Shown piece by piece: positions 27,574 to 36,468 of a DNA stretch of 64,000 nt. Position numbers and translations under genes: made by a program. Below the pieces are notes generated by a model, which did not search any database, had not been told where the DNA came from, and saw only the letters and a list, made by a program, of their open reading frames with translations. Location: NCBI GenBank assembly GCA_000230955.3, contig CP007060.1, positions 1,364,001 to 1,428,000 of the forward strand, in the 5' to 3' direction. The DNA is from Halobacterium sp. DL1. GTDB taxonomy: Archaea > Halobacteriota > Halobacteria > Halobacteriales > Halobacteriaceae. Numbering within the stretch: position 1 is the first letter of the stretch; the number at the start of each line of letters is the position of its first letter.

Positions 27574-27582
27574 CTTATGGTT
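27574..27582 (+). promoter_or_regulatory. BoxA element of the 133-aa unknown gene
   Basis: CTTATGGTT lies 26 bp before the ATG at 27604, in an AT-rich stretch unlike the surrounding DNA. Confidence 0.5.
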
Positions 27583-27603
27583 TTGGTGGTAAATAGTGAC
27601 AGT

Positions 27604-28005
27604 ATGTCACACTTCCGTACGTCGGGGCCGCCCGACACCGACCCGGGAGAATGTCCGGCGAACGGCCCCCTCGAACCGGGGCGGTCCGTCGTGGAGGCCG
27701 TCGAGTGCAACACGGCCAGGTTCGTCGACTTGACGGGAACGTCCGGGGGTGTGGTCCCGACATACCTCGTGTTGACGGGCGCCGAACGCGCGAACGTGTC
27801 GCTGTCGGGGACCGAGGTCTACGCGTTGCCGGAGATACAGAACGCACTCGCGTACTTCGGTCCGGAGACGAACAGCGTCCGCGTCCACACCTGTCCGGAG
27901 CGTCGAACGCTACTGAACGAACACGTCGCGGCGTTGACCGACGGCGGGGAGTCCACCGTCGAGTTCGCCGACCGGACGTTCGACCTGGACGTCGTCCTCG
28001 GCTAG
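27604..28005 (+). CDS. Conserved haloarchaeal protein of unknown function
   Basis: A 133-residue acidic soluble protein. The body (about 35-130) alternates strands and helices, for example [35 protein letters not shown] and [15 protein letters not shown], giving an alpha/beta fold. Two Cys (in GECPANG and HTCPERR) are not in a metal-binding arrangement. No motif I recognise. The start at 27604 is chosen by the BoxA spacing; the longer frame extends into hisF. It ends four bases into the convergent rpoL gene. Confidence 0.65.
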   Translation: MSHFRTSGPPDTDPGECPANGPLEPGRSVVEAVECNTARFVDLTGTSGGVVPTYLVLTGAERANVSLSGTEVYALPEIQNALAYFGPETNSVRVHTCPERRTLLNEHVAALTDGGESTVEFADRTFDLDVVLG

Positions 28006-28286
28006 ACCGCGGCCTCGAAAATGTCCGCGAAGTCTCGTAGTTCGTCGCCCGTACGGTTCGCCGCGGACTGCAGCGCGTCCAGCGGGTCCGTGTCCTCGTC
28101 AGTCTTGATGGTGAGCAGCGGCTCGGTCTGCCCGCCGGACTGCTCGGGGTTGACGTCGTAGGAGGCGGCCTCCACGCCGTCGGTCTCCAGCAGCGCACCC
28201 TTCAGCACGTTCATGAACGTGTGGTTCTCCCCGGCGATCTCGATAGTGAGTTCCGCGTCGCCCTTCTCGATGACCCGCAGATCCAT
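28002..28286 (-). CDS. rpoL: DNA-directed RNA polymerase subunit L (Rpo11)
   Basis: A 94-residue core subunit that pairs with Rpo3 (D) to form the assembly platform of archaeal RNA polymerase, like eukaryotic Rpb11. The diagnostic segment is [20 protein letters not shown] (about residues 19-38), followed by the partly polar [16 protein letters not shown] strand. The start at 28286 gives the normal length. BoxA-like GTTGAAACG lies about 27 bp upstream. It converges with the unknown 133-residue gene. Confidence 0.94.
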   Translation of the reverse strand: MDLRVIEKGDAELTIEIAGENHTFMNVLKGALLETDGVEAASYDVNPEQSGGQTEPLLTIKTDEDTDPLDALQSAANRTGDELRDFADIFEAAV

Positions 28287-28308
28287 ACCCCGTGATTCGG
28301 AACTGCGG

Positions 28309-28317
28309 CGTTTCAAC
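28309..28317 (-). promoter_or_regulatory. BoxA-like element of rpoL
   Basis: GTTGAAACG on the minus strand, about 27 bp before the rpoL ATG, fits a leaderless start. Confidence 0.45.
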
Positions 28318-28433
28318 GTTTCGAAGCCCTGATTGGACGAAGCACGGTCCGGCCAGCTGACGGACCGGCGGCCGTTCCCGGCGGAACTCGCGGACGCCAC
28401 TGCTTTATTCTCCCGCGCCAAGGCACCACCTGT

Positions 28434-30209
28434 ATGAACGTCTCCCCGCTGGTGGTGGTCGCCGGCACGGCCCTCGTGGCCCTCGCAGTGCTGGCGGTCG
28501 TCTCCCGCTTCCGCCAGTTCTCGCTGCGCTCGTACGGCGTGCCGATTGCCGTACTGGCCGGTGTGGTCGTCGCGGTCGCCACCGGCACCCTGAACGTCTG
28601 GCGGGGGACCGCGTGGGTCGGCGTCGTCGTCTTCCTGGGTTCCCTGGTCGTGGTACTGTCGAGCGGTGAGGGCCGCGCGTTCTGGCAGCGCGTGCGCTCC
28701 CGGCTCCTCTTCGGGGTGCCGTGGGGGACGCTGGTCGTCACCGGAGCCATCGTCTGCTTCTACCTGTTCGTGCAGTTCGGCGCCCGCGGCACCGGGTCGC
28801 CGCTCGTCATCCCGTTCGTCTCCTGGTCGTACTTCTACCCGCTGGGCGTCCTGACCGCGCCGCTGGCCCACGCGAGCCTCGGTCACGTCACGAGCAACCT
28901 CGTCGGCACGCTCGTCCTCGCACCGGTCGTCGAGTACGCAGTCTCGCACTACCCCACCGAGCGGGGAACCACGTCGTTCGGGTCGTGGCGGACGAACCCG
29001 TACGTCCGCGCGTTCGTGCTCTTTCCCCTGGGTGTCGCCATCATCTCCCTGCTCACGGGCCTGTTCTCGTGGGGGGCGACGATCGGCTTCTCCGGCGTCG
29101 TCTTCGCGTTCGCCGGCTTCGCGCTCGTCCGCTACCCGCTCGCGACGGTCGTCGCCGTCGCCGCCCGGGACGTGGTCTCCCTGCTGTGGTCGGTGCTCCA
29201 GAACCCTATCTCGTTCGCGTCCGTCTCGCCGTCGTTCTCACCGCCGTGGTGGGCGGGCATCTCTGTGCAGGGGCACCTGTTCGGATTCCTCGTCGGCGCG
29301 GTGCTGGCGGCGGTCCTGCTCTCCCGCCGGGAGGAGCGCCCGTCGGCCGCTCGCGTCTGGTTCGGGTCGGTCGTCCTCGCGACGTCGCTGTCGCTGTGGG
29401 CGGTGTGGTGGTACGGTCAGAGCGTCGACTACGTCCTCTACCGGTCACTCGGCGTACTGCTCGTCGTTGGGCTCGCGCTCACACTGACCGCCGCAGTGCG
29501 CGCCGACGAGACGACCATCGCGCGCGACCTCACCGGGCGGAGGGCGGCGGTGCTGTTGCTGTTGCTGCCCGTCGTCACGATGTCGATGGCCGCGGTCCCC
29601 ATCAACCTCACCACCGTCGAAGACTCGTCGCTGGCCGGCGACCCCGTCGAGATCCGGGGCTACGAGGTGACCTACGCGGAGGACGTGCAGAACGAGCGGG
29701 TGGCGTCCGTCCAGTTGCCGTTCTTCGCGCAGGCGACGAACGTCTCCGCGAGCGGCGTCATCGTCGCCAGCGACAGCCGCACCATCTGGACGGAGCGCGT
29801 GAGCGCCGGCGAACTCGCGTTCTTCGGCGACAGTTCGGTGACGGTCGGGGGCATCGGCTGGGAGGAGACCGTCTGGGCGCACCGCCGCGGCTGGGTGCCC
29901 CGTGGTGGCAGCCCCGTCTACAACGTCTACCTCGAACCGCCGGGCGCGGACTGGCGGCCGGTGTTCGCCTCCAGCAGTTCCACCGCCGACCCCGTCGTCG
30001 CGGACCGACAGGTGCGCATCGACGCCGAGACCGGTCGGTTCACTCTGGAAGTAGTGCGCAACGACTCCGTGCTGGGAACGGCGCGGATTCCGCCGGTCAA
30101 CGAGTCGACGAGCGCCGGCGGTCTGACGTTCCGCCGGCAGGAGGCGAGACTGCTCGCCGAGCGGGGGAACACGACCGTGACGGTGGCTACTCGCGAGACC
30201 TACGAGTAG
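28434..30209 (+). CDS. Rhomboid-family intramembrane serine protease with extracellular domain
   Basis: A 591-residue membrane protein. Three N-terminal spans (about 5-75) precede a rhomboid core: [13 protein letters not shown] (145-157, with His146, His151, Asn155) in the second core helix, GFSG with catalytic Ser220, and catalytic His281 in the last core helix. About three further spans (305-390) follow. A roughly 190-residue, beta-rich, presumably extracellular domain begins near residue 395 and ends the protein. Rhomboids cut transmembrane substrates; the tail may select or be a substrate. BoxA GCTTTATTC lies about 28 bp before the ATG. It converges on the METTL5-like gene, overlapping its end by 23 bp. 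Confidence 0.85.
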   Translation: MNVSPLVVVAGTALVALAVLAVVSRFRQFSLRSYGVPIAVLAGVVVAVATGTLNVWRGTAWVGVVVFLGSLVVVLSSGEGRAFWQRVRSRLLFGVPWGTLVVTGAIVCFYLFVQFGARGTGSPLVIPFVSWSYFYPLGVLTAPLAHASLGHVTSNLVGTLVLAPVVEYAVSHYPTERGTTSFGSWRTNPYVRAFVLFPLGVAIISLLTGLFSWGATIGFSGVVFAFAGFALVRYPLATVVAVAARDVVSLLWSVLQNPISFASVSPSFSPPWWAGISVQGHLFGFLVGAVLAAVLLSRREERPSAARVWFGSVVLATSLSLWAVWWYGQSVDYVLYRSLGVLLVVGLALTLTAAVRADETTIARDLTGRRAAVLLLLLPVVTMSMAAVPINLTTVEDSSLAGDPVEIRGYEVTYAEDVQNERVASVQLPFFAQATNVSASGVIVASDSRTIWTERVSAGELAFFGDSSVTVGGIGWEETVWAHRRGWVPRGGSPVYNVYLEPPGADWRPVFASSSSTADPVVADRQVRIDAETGRFTLEVVRNDSVLGTARIPPVNESTSAGGLTFRRQEARLLAERGNTTVTVATRETYE

Positions 30210-30816
30210 CCCACTCGACCCTGAACGCCTCGACGTCGAGTGTCTCCCGCTCGCTCGTGTGGAAGTCGAACTGGCGGTCGACGTCGAACTCGGCGGCGAA
30301 CGCGTGGGTGAGTTCGCCGCCCCTGTCGGTAGCGAAGGACTCGACGAACGCCCTACTCCCGCTATTGTGGATGGAGTAGGAGACGTCGGCGACGTCCGCC
30401 GCCGCGGCGAGGAACTCACGGTCGGCGTGGCGCTGGCCCGCTTGAGCGCCGAAGGGTGGATTCATCACGACGGTGTCGACGCTCGATAGCGGTGGGCGCG
30501 TCGCGTCGCCGAGCAGCCAGTCGACGGCCACGCCGGGGTCGACTCGCTCCTCGTTCTCGCGTGCGACAGCGAGTGCTTCCGGGTCTCGTTCGATTGCGAT
30601 GACTCGCTCGGGACTCCGCGTCGCGGCGCCGAGCGCGAGCATCCCCGTTCCCGTGCCGAGGTCCGCGACGGAGCGGCCGGCGACGTCGCCGTGGAGGTCC
30701 GCGAGGTGGAGGAGGTGGGCGGCGATGTCCGCGGGCGTGGGGTACTGTTCGAGCGCGGCGCTCGGGTTCCGGAACCCTTCGACGGCCGATAGTCGACGTT
30801 CGAGCGCGCGCTTCAC
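30187..30816 (-). CDS. METTL5-like N6-adenine methyltransferase (likely rRNA)
   Basis: A 209-residue Rossmann methyltransferase. The SAM motif VADLGTGTGMLALGAA (about 49-64) and motif IV NPPFG (about 118-122) are present, with the following GQRHADREFL and SYSIHNSG stretches and a C-terminal FDFHTSERETLDVEAFRVEW. This order matches eukaryotic METTL5, which makes m6A in 18S rRNA, much better than generic N6-methyltransferases. An rRNA substrate is thus inferred. The start is GTG at 30816, with a T-rich element about 28 bp upstream. It converges on the rhomboid gene. Confidence 0.82.
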   Translation of the reverse strand: MKRALERRLSAVEGFRNPSAALEQYPTPADIAAHLLHLADLHGDVAGRSVADLGTGTGMLALGAATRSPERVIAIERDPEALAVARENEERVDPGVAVDWLLGDATRPPLSSVDTVVMNPPFGAQAGQRHADREFLAAAADVADVSYSIHNSGSRAFVESFATDRGGELTHAFAAEFDVDRQFDFHTSERETLDVEAFRVEWATRRSRE

Positions 30817-30867
30817 GACGGAGGCGAGGAGACGACGGGCGAAGAAACCTGCGTTAGAACCGGGCAG

Positions 30868-31254
30868 TCAGTCGAGTGCGAGGCCGTCGACGTCGAGGCT
30901 GACGCCGTCGCGGTGGGCGCGTTCGGCGACCGCCGAGAGCGCGGGACGGGCCTTCTCGGGGCACTCGACGGCGTCGACGTCGACCGTGAGCTGGTTCGCG
31001 CCGATGAACGCGGCCGCGTCGACGATGTCCCGGAGGCGGTCGGCCTCGCGCTGGGTGGCGAGCGAGCAGTCCTCCTCGAAGCGTACCTCGGCCGTAACCT
31101 CTGCGGGGACGTACCCCTCGCGTGCGAGTTCAGCCGCCAGCGTTCGGAGGTCGTCCCGCGACACGTCTGCGATGGTCGTCGCCTCGACGGCGACTGGGGT
31201 TCGCTCGATGGGGCGACAGCCTTCGACGGTGTCGGAACGGGGCGTGGTGCTCAT
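30868..31254 (-). CDS. Conserved haloarchaeal protein of unknown function
   Basis: A 128-residue soluble protein. After a short variable N-terminus it has a pattern of helix (DLRTLAAELAREGY), strand (AEVTAEVRFEEDCSL), helix (READRLRDIVDAAAFIG), strand (ANQLTVDVDAV) and helix (ARPALSAVAERAHRDG), which would suit a small alpha/beta binding domain. No catalytic motif or metal ligand set is visible. The ATG at 31254 is favoured over the one at 31281, because the BoxA-like GGTTTTTGTATTT (31274-31286) would sit on top of the upstream start. Confidence 0.6.
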   Translation of the reverse strand: MSTTPRSDTVEGCRPIERTPVAVEATTIADVSRDDLRTLAAELAREGYVPAEVTAEVRFEEDCSLATQREADRLRDIVDAAAFIGANQLTVDVDAVECPEKARPALSAVAERAHRDGVSLDVDGLALD

Positions 31255-31273
31255 GGAACTACATACATAGCGG

Positions 31274-31286
31274 AAATACAAAAACC
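31274..31286 (-). promoter_or_regulatory. BoxA element of the 128-aa unknown gene
   Basis: GGTTTTTGTATTT on the minus strand, centred 26 bp before 31254, decides the start. Confidence 0.5.
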
Positions 31287-31358
31287 TTTGCAGATGCTCA
31301 GTAGTAATACCTCATTGCACAACGTTATCCGTTGCCACGTCTCTTTCTCGCAAGGAAC

Positions 31359-32525
31359 ATGCCAGCTGGGGACCCGAGCGGGCCGGAGGACGGCTCGGTG
31401 CTCGTATTACACGTCGACGACGAGCCCGATTTCGCCGACCTCGTGGCGGAGTTCCTCGAACGGGAGGACGACCGCCTCGAGGTAGCCACGGCCACGAACG
31501 CCGACGACGGACTCGACGCGCTGGCAGAGCGGCCGGTCGACTGCGTCGTCTCGGACTACGACATGCCCGGGACCGACGGGATCGAATTCCTGGAGGGCGT
31601 CCGCGAGGCGTTTCCCGAGCTCCCGTTCGTGCTGTTCACGGGGAAGGGCAGCGAGGAGGTGGCCAGCGACGCCATCTCCGCAGGCGCCACGGACTACCTC
31701 CAGAAAGAACGCGGCACCGACCAGTACGCCCTGCTCGCGAACCGCGTGCGCAACGCCGTCGAGAAGCGCCGCTCCCAGAGCGCGCTCGCCGAGCGCAACC
31801 GCCGACTCGAGACGCTCGTCAGCAACCTCCCGGGTGTGGTCTACCGGTGCCGGAACGAACCCGAGTGGCCAATGGAGTTCGTCGGCGGCGAGTGCGAGGA
31901 ACTGACCGGCTACCCAGCCGAGACCATCGAATCCGGCGACGTGGTCTGGGGCGAGGAAGTCCTCCACTCCGAGGACGCAGAGCCAGTCTGGGCCGAGGTC
32001 CAGTCCGCGCTGGAGCGCCGCGAACCGTTCGAGGTCACGTACCGCATCCACACCGCGGACGGCGAGCGACGAACCGTCTGGGAGCGCGGCCGCGGCATTT
32101 TCGAGGACGACGAACTCGTCGCACTCGAGGGATTCATCACCGACATCACGAACCGTCAGCGGCGGAAGCAGGAGCTCGAACGGAAGAACGCGCGCCTGGA
32201 GGTGCTCTTCGAGAACTCCCCGGATCTGATAGTGGTCCACAACGAGACCGGAATCATCGTCGAGGCGAACCGGCGGTTCCGCGACGAACTCGGCTACACC
32301 CAGGCGGAGGTGGTCGGGATGGCCGTCTGGGACATCGCCGTCGACGCGACCGAGGAGGGTGTGCGGGAGATCGAGCGGGAGACCGGGGTCGGCGACCTCC
32401 AGCGGTTCGAGTCGACGTACGAGCGCACCGACGGGGACCGGTTTTCGGTCGTCAACCACCTGACTCGACTCGACTTGAACGGCCGAGAGCGATACGTCGC
32501 CATCGGTCGCCTCGCGGACCACTGA
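31359..32525 (+). CDS. Response regulator with two PAS domains, no kinase
   Basis: A 388-residue soluble signalling protein. The receiver domain (about 13-130) has the acidic pair DDEP, phospho-acceptor Asp66 (VVSDYDMPG), and the late DYLQKERG Lys. Two PAS domains follow (about 150-265 and 275-385), joined by coiled-coil-like helices. There is no histidine kinase, HTH or other output domain, so the output is probably protein-protein contact or ligand sensing. The ATG at 31359 is chosen over a TTG at 31332. No partner kinase is nearby; the closest pair is at 57-59 kb. Confidence 0.82.
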   Translation: MPAGDPSGPEDGSVLVLHVDDEPDFADLVAEFLEREDDRLEVATATNADDGLDALAERPVDCVVSDYDMPGTDGIEFLEGVREAFPELPFVLFTGKGSEEVASDAISAGATDYLQKERGTDQYALLANRVRNAVEKRRSQSALAERNRRLETLVSNLPGVVYRCRNEPEWPMEFVGGECEELTGYPAETIESGDVVWGEEVLHSEDAEPVWAEVQSALERREPFEVTYRIHTADGERRTVWERGRGIFEDDELVALEGFITDITNRQRRKQELERKNARLEVLFENSPDLIVVHNETGIIVEANRRFRDELGYTQAEVVGMAVWDIAVDATEEGVREIERETGVGDLQRFESTYERTDGDRFSVVNHLTRLDLNGRERYVAIGRLADH

Positions 32526-32560
32526 GGAGTCCACAGAACGACTCTGGAGTGGACTGTCGC

Positions 32561-33598
32561 CTACCAGGTGCCGTGGAACGTGTCGAAGGAGAGTTCGTCG
32601 AGGGGCTTGTTGCCGACCGCAATCTCGTACTCGCCGGGCGTGAGCATCGGCTGCTTGAACTGCGGGCCGTCGTCGGTCGTGATGCGCGGACAGCCAGTGT
32701 TGACGTAGGCGTCCATCCCGAAGTTCGTGAGTCGGTCCGGGGTGACCTCGTCCATCGTGATGAGGTAGGCGTTCTCGTTGTTCTCCACGATCTCGTTGGC
32801 CTGGTCCCAGCGACCCTGGCCGATCTTCGTGCAGAAGATGACGCCCCACGTCTCGGCGTCCATCGCCTTGTGGACGGAGGCGTAGCGCTGCTTGAGGAAC
32901 TTCTCGGTGTCCGCTATCGAGACCGAGTTGTTGACGGGGTCGGCGATGACGACCGTCTTCTCGGGGTGTTCCATCGCGAGGCCGAGCGGGTGGAACTTGC
33001 CGCCGCCGACGTACAGCACCTGGTCGGCGTCGATGTCCGCGCTCGCGTAGTTGCAGCCCAGGACCTGCCCCTCGTTGGTGAGGCGGTCGTCGCCGCGGCG
33101 CGTGTGGACGTCGAAGCCGCGCTCCTCGAGGTACTCTCGCATCTCGTCGAAGCGGTTCATGTGCTGGGCGGTCGTGACGAGGCCGACGTCGCCCTCCTCG
33201 AGTTCGTCGAGGGACTGCTCCATGATGGGTTCGACCTCGACGTTCGAGAACAGCGGCACGTAGATGATCTTCTCGGACTCCTTCATGGGGGAGTGCCCGA
33301 AGTGGACGAAGACGTCCGTCCGCCGCATCATGTAGGTGTCGAGGTCGCAGGCGCCGTAACACGGCTGCCCGGAGATGAGGATGCGCACGTCGTCGGGGAG
33401 CAACTGCCTGAGGTCGTCGGCGACGGCCGGCCCGCGTCGCTTCAGCCCCTCCGGGAACTGGAGCCCCACCTTCTCCGCGCCGCGTTCCTCGACCTCCTCG
33501 ACGATGCGGTCGAGTTCGTAGTCCCACGTCCGGTCGTGTTTCAGGGAGAGGCCAGTCTTCCGGAGGTCTCCCGCCGAACGCGTCTCTTCGTGGCTCAT
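32561..33598 (-). CDS. dph2: Diphthamide biosynthesis radical enzyme Dph2
   Basis: Transfers the 3-amino-3-carboxypropyl group of SAM to the EF-2 histidine, the first step of diphthamide synthesis. It is 345 residues in three related domains. The three Cys that hold the 4Fe-4S cluster are visible in their usual contexts: Cys84 (CYGACD), Cys182 (GCNYA) and Cys303 (TGCPRI). Unlike eukaryotic Dph1/Dph2, the archaeal enzyme is a homodimer, and no second homologue is seen here. It is monocistronic and divergent from the DUF385-family gene. Confidence 0.95.
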   Translation of the reverse strand: MSHEETRSAGDLRKTGLSLKHDRTWDYELDRIVEEVEERGAEKVGLQFPEGLKRRGPAVADDLRQLLPDDVRILISGQPCYGACDLDTYMMRRTDVFVHFGHSPMKESEKIIYVPLFSNVEVEPIMEQSLDELEEGDVGLVTTAQHMNRFDEMREYLEERGFDVHTRRGDDRLTNEGQVLGCNYASADIDADQVLYVGGGKFHPLGLAMEHPEKTVVIADPVNNSVSIADTEKFLKQRYASVHKAMDAETWGVIFCTKIGQGRWDQANEIVENNENAYLITMDEVTPDRLTNFGMDAYVNTGCPRITTDDGPQFKQPMLTPGEYEIAVGNKPLDELSFDTFHGTW

Positions 33599-33750
33599 TG
33601 CTCACCGGTACAGGCTTCGCTCGTTTAACCCCGGCGGTTCCCCGAAGCGCCCAGAGCAGGTGCGCGAACCACTCACAGGCGCGTTCTGGGTTCGCACACT
33701 AGAGCGGACTCCGGGGGACCTTATGCGCGGTCAGCACGTACTGTGTCAGC

Positions 33751-34299
33751 ATGGCGCGAACAACCTCGCCGTGGTGGCTGCGGCTCTCGCTGTGGTTTGC
33801 GGCGACGCGACTCGGAACCTGGGTGTTGTCACGGACGCTCCCCCGCGTCGACCGCGTCCTCTCGAGCGTCTCCGGCGGTCGGCTCTCCATCGCCAGGCTG
33901 CTGTCGGCGCTCGGCGCACCGGTCGTGGAACTGACAACAGTCGGCACGAAGACGGGGAAGCGCCGCAGCGTCCCCGTGCTGGGCTTTCGGGACGGCAGGA
34001 AGTGGGTCGTGGTCGCGTCTAACTGGGGACGCGACCGACAGCCCGCCTGGTACCACAACCTGCGAGCCAGGCCGGACGTCGAGCTGTCCTTCGGTGGCGA
34101 GACGGAGCAGTACGTCGCTAGCGAAGTGACCGGGGCGAAACGGGCCGCGTACTGGAGCCGCCTCGAAGCGCTGAATCCCGGTCTCGAAGCGTACCAGGAG
34201 CGCTCGGGGGACCGCGACATCCCGGTCGTCGTCCTCACTCCCAAGCCGATGGCCCAGGCGAGGACGGCCCCGGGAGGTCGAGTCAGCGCAACTCAGTAA
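33751..34299 (+). CDS. Deazaflavin-dependent nitroreductase-like (DUF385/Ddn) protein
   Basis: A 182-residue protein of the split-beta-barrel flavin/F420 reductase family related to mycobacterial Ddn. The signature is TTVGTKTGKRRSVPVLGF (about 62-79), then VVVASNWGRDRQPAWYHNL and RPDVEL. It probably binds F420 and reduces quinones or other acceptors at the membrane face; the N-terminal amphipathic helix (about 8-25) supports membrane contact. Haloarchaea make F420. BoxA CCTTATGCG lies at 33719-33727. The next gene has its own BoxA-like element. Confidence 0.85.
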   Translation: MARTTSPWWLRLSLWFAATRLGTWVLSRTLPRVDRVLSSVSGGRLSIARLLSALGAPVVELTTVGTKTGKRRSVPVLGFRDGRKWVVVASNWGRDRQPAWYHNLRARPDVELSFGGETEQYVASEVTGAKRAAYWSRLEALNPGLEAYQERSGDRDIPVVVLTPKPMAQARTAPGGRVSATQ

Positions 34300-34416
34300 C
34301 CGTCCGCGGTGGCGGTGTGTGTCGTCGTCCGTCTCCGTGAGCGGCTCGCGAGACCCTCGGCGACGGTCACCCCCGGTTCCGGCAGGTTGAAAGACCGGCG
34401 GCCCCAACCCGGAACC

Positions 34417-34815
34417 ATGAGTGTCGATTCCGACGCCGCGGCCGCGACCGAGACGACGGACGCAGAGGCGCTCGCGCGCCAACTCGGCGAGGCGATCACC
34501 GAACTCCCCGAGTACCAGGACTTCGAGGAGGCCAAACGCGAGGTCGAGACGAGCGAGGAGGTCCAGGAGCGTATCGGCGAGTTCGAGGAGATCCGCCAGG
34601 AGTTCATGCTCGCCCGCCAGACGGGCGACGCGACCCAGGAGGACATCGAGCGCGTCCAGGAGGCCCAGGCCCACCTCCACGACCACCCCGCGATGGCGGA
34701 GTACCTCGACGCCCAGGACGCCGTCCAGGAGACCTTCGAGGAGCTCAACGACGTCATCTCCGAACCGCTCGACGTGGACTTCGTCGGCGAGTCCGGCGCC
34801 TGCTGTCAGGACTGA
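34417..34815 (+). CDS. YlbF-family regulator-like protein
   Basis: A 132-residue, all-helical, acidic protein of the YlbF/YmcA (DUF964) family. The family helix ITELPEYQDFEEAKREVE (about 24-41) and the EYLDAQDAVQETFEELN stretch are recognisable. In Bacillus, YlbF, YmcA and YaaT form a complex with RNase Y. Here the protein ends with ACCQD, a Cys pair that could bind a metal or Fe-S cluster, as in the bacterial trio. The start at 34417 is fixed by the BoxA-like GGTTGAAAG (34384-34392). It converges on the HTH-10 gene, overlapping by 10 bp. Confidence 0.82.
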   Translation: MSVDSDAAAATETTDAEALARQLGEAITELPEYQDFEEAKREVETSEEVQERIGEFEEIRQEFMLARQTGDATQEDIERVQEAQAHLHDHPAMAEYLDAQDAVQETFEELNDVISEPLDVDFVGESGACCQD

Positions 34816-35453
34816 CGGTCGACCGCTTCTCGCGAGAGATTCCGCATCGCTCGGCGCAACCGCTCCGAGACCGACTGTTCTGAGACGCCCAGTTCCTCGG
34901 CGACTGCAGCGAGCGACGCGTCCCGTGGCACCTCGAGGTACCCCGTTTCGAGGGCGAGTTCGAGGGCCTCCGACTGGGCCTCCGTGAGACAGGACTGGTT
35001 CGGCGCGTCGGGCTCGTCGTAGATACTCTGGACCGTGAACTCGACCGCCGCTTCGTCGGCCTGGGCCTGGAACTCGCGGAGCGCGTCCCGGTCCGGGAAC
35101 CGCACTCTGTTGTGCCACTCGCCGCCGCTGGCGCCGACGTTGAGCTGGGCGGCACCGACCTCCAGCCAGCGGTTGTACATCTGGACCTCCACGTCCTCCG
35201 CGACCCGGTACCGGTAGAGGCGTCGTCCCTCGAAGTCCTCGAGCAGCGCGACGTCCGTGACTGTCGGGTCCGCGCGGATGGCGTCGTCGAAGGTCTCGAG
35301 GTCGCCGCCAGTCGCCCAGAGCATCGTGACGACGTCCTCCGGCGGCACCCCGTCGACGGACTCGACGCTGATGGCGACGTCCGGCGCGCGTCTCATCGTG
35401 TCGGTCAGGACGAGCCGCGGGGACCTGAGCGTGAACTCCACGATGATACTCAT
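34806..35453 (-). CDS. HTH-10 (Bat-type) transcriptional regulator
   Basis: A 215-residue regulator with an N-terminal bacterioopsin-activator-type sensor (about 1-150) and a C-terminal HTH-10 domain (about 155-210). The recognition region is EAQSEALELALETGYLEVPR, then LAAVAEELGVSEQSVSERLRRAMRNL. This family regulates haloarchaeal metabolic and stress genes, usually by binding near its own or adjacent promoters. The start at 35453 is preferred over four codons upstream. It is divergent from the MBL hydrolase gene, which it may regulate. Confidence 0.86.
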   Translation of the reverse strand: MSIIVEFTLRSPRLVLTDTMRRAPDVAISVESVDGVPPEDVVTMLWATGGDLETFDDAIRADPTVTDVALLEDFEGRRLYRYRVAEDVEVQMYNRWLEVGAAQLNVGASGGEWHNRVRFPDRDALREFQAQADEAAVEFTVQSIYDEPDAPNQSCLTEAQSEALELALETGYLEVPRDASLAAVAEELGVSEQSVSERLRRAMRNLSREAVDRQS

Positions 35454-35532
35454 CACCCGACACACGCAGGCCGTCGGGAAAATTCCTGGCTTTCCCCGGA
35501 ACGCTTAGGGACGCGCCGGCTGACCCTCCGGT

Positions 35533-36372
35533 ATGGTACACTCCGACTGGGGCGACTGGCTGCCCGAGGCCATCGCCGACGCCGACCCCGAGGGAGTAGC
35601 GGTCTGGTATCTCGGCTGCAACGGCTTCGTGCTGAAAGGCAGCGGCGGGACGACGCTGTTCGTCGACCCCTACTTCGGCACGGGCGACCCGCCGCGGACG
35701 GTTCGGATGGTCCCCGTTCCGATGAACCCGCGGGACGTCACGGAGGCTGACGCCGTCTTCGCCACCCACGAGCACTCCGACCACGTCCACGGCCCGAGTC
35801 AGGCGCCGATACTCGCGGAGACCGGCGCGACGTACTACGGTCCCGACGACTCCGTCGCGCTGGCCCGCGACGAAGAGGAGTGGCACGACCGGTACGCCGT
35901 CCAGGCCGACCAGTACGAGGAAGTCGCGGAGGGCGACACCGTCGAAGTCGGCGAGTTCACGGTCCACGTGGAGTTCGCACACGACCCCGACGCGACCCAC
36001 CCGGTTTCCTACGTCTTCGAGCACGACGCGGGTACCGTCTTCCACGGCGGGGACACGAAGCCGAGCGAGGAACTCGAGCGCGTGGGCGAAGCCTACGACA
36101 TCGACCTCGGCATCCTCGCGTTCGGCTCCGTCGGCCAGATTCCGGACAAGCAGACCCGCGAACCGAAGCGCACGCGCTGGTACAGCGACGAGAACCAGGT
36201 CGTCGAGGCCGCGAGCGCGCTCCAGTTCGACCGGCTGCTCCCCTCGCACTGGGACATGTGGAAGGGGTTGACCGCGGACCCGACGGCGCTCCACCACCAC
36301 GTCCGGAGTTTCACGTACCCCCGGCGCCTCGAGGTCGCGGAGATCGGGGACCGCGTGGACGTCGAGTCGTGA
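35533..36372 (+). CDS. Metallo-beta-lactamase-fold hydrolase (UlaG-like)
   Basis: A 279-residue MBL-fold protein. The metal motif THEHSDHVHG (about 78-87) is the HxHxDH form, with the later GGDTKPSEE Asp and LPSHWDMWKG His completing a binuclear site. The sequence WYLGCNGFVLKG opening and the absence of a beta-CASP insertion match the L-ascorbate-6-phosphate lactonase (UlaG) group, but the true substrate in haloarchaea is unknown. The intergenic region with the HTH-10 gene is 79 bp and holds a BoxA-like CGCTTAGGG about 28 bp before the ATG. Confidence 0.84.
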   Translation: MVHSDWGDWLPEAIADADPEGVAVWYLGCNGFVLKGSGGTTLFVDPYFGTGDPPRTVRMVPVPMNPRDVTEADAVFATHEHSDHVHGPSQAPILAETGATYYGPDDSVALARDEEEWHDRYAVQADQYEEVAEGDTVEVGEFTVHVEFAHDPDATHPVSYVFEHDAGTVFHGGDTKPSEELERVGEAYDIDLGILAFGSVGQIPDKQTREPKRTRWYSDENQVVEAASALQFDRLLPSHWDMWKGLTADPTALHHHVRSFTYPRRLEVAEIGDRVDVES

Positions 36373-36432
36373 CAGGGAAACTTGCTTTCGAGTCGGCGGG
36401 CAATTTAAGTCCTGCCTTGCGTAGGTGGGGGT

Positions 36433-36468
36433 ATGCACGACCAGCGAACGGGTGGTTGCTGTGAGTGA
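36433..36468 (+). other. 11-codon leader mini-ORF overlapping the coiled-coil gene start
   Basis: ATG-to-TGA frame encoding MHDQRTGGCCE. A BoxA-like AATTTAAG at 36398-36405 predicts transcript start around 36428, so this ATG would be at or near the 5' end. Its stop overlaps the GTG of the next gene. It may be a leader peptide or a chance frame. Confidence 0.3.

Noticed and set aside
31407-33605. 732-residue minus-strand ORF across the response regulator and dph2
   Set aside because: It is a shadow frame of two genes, and the real dph2 frame in that region has all three cluster cysteines.
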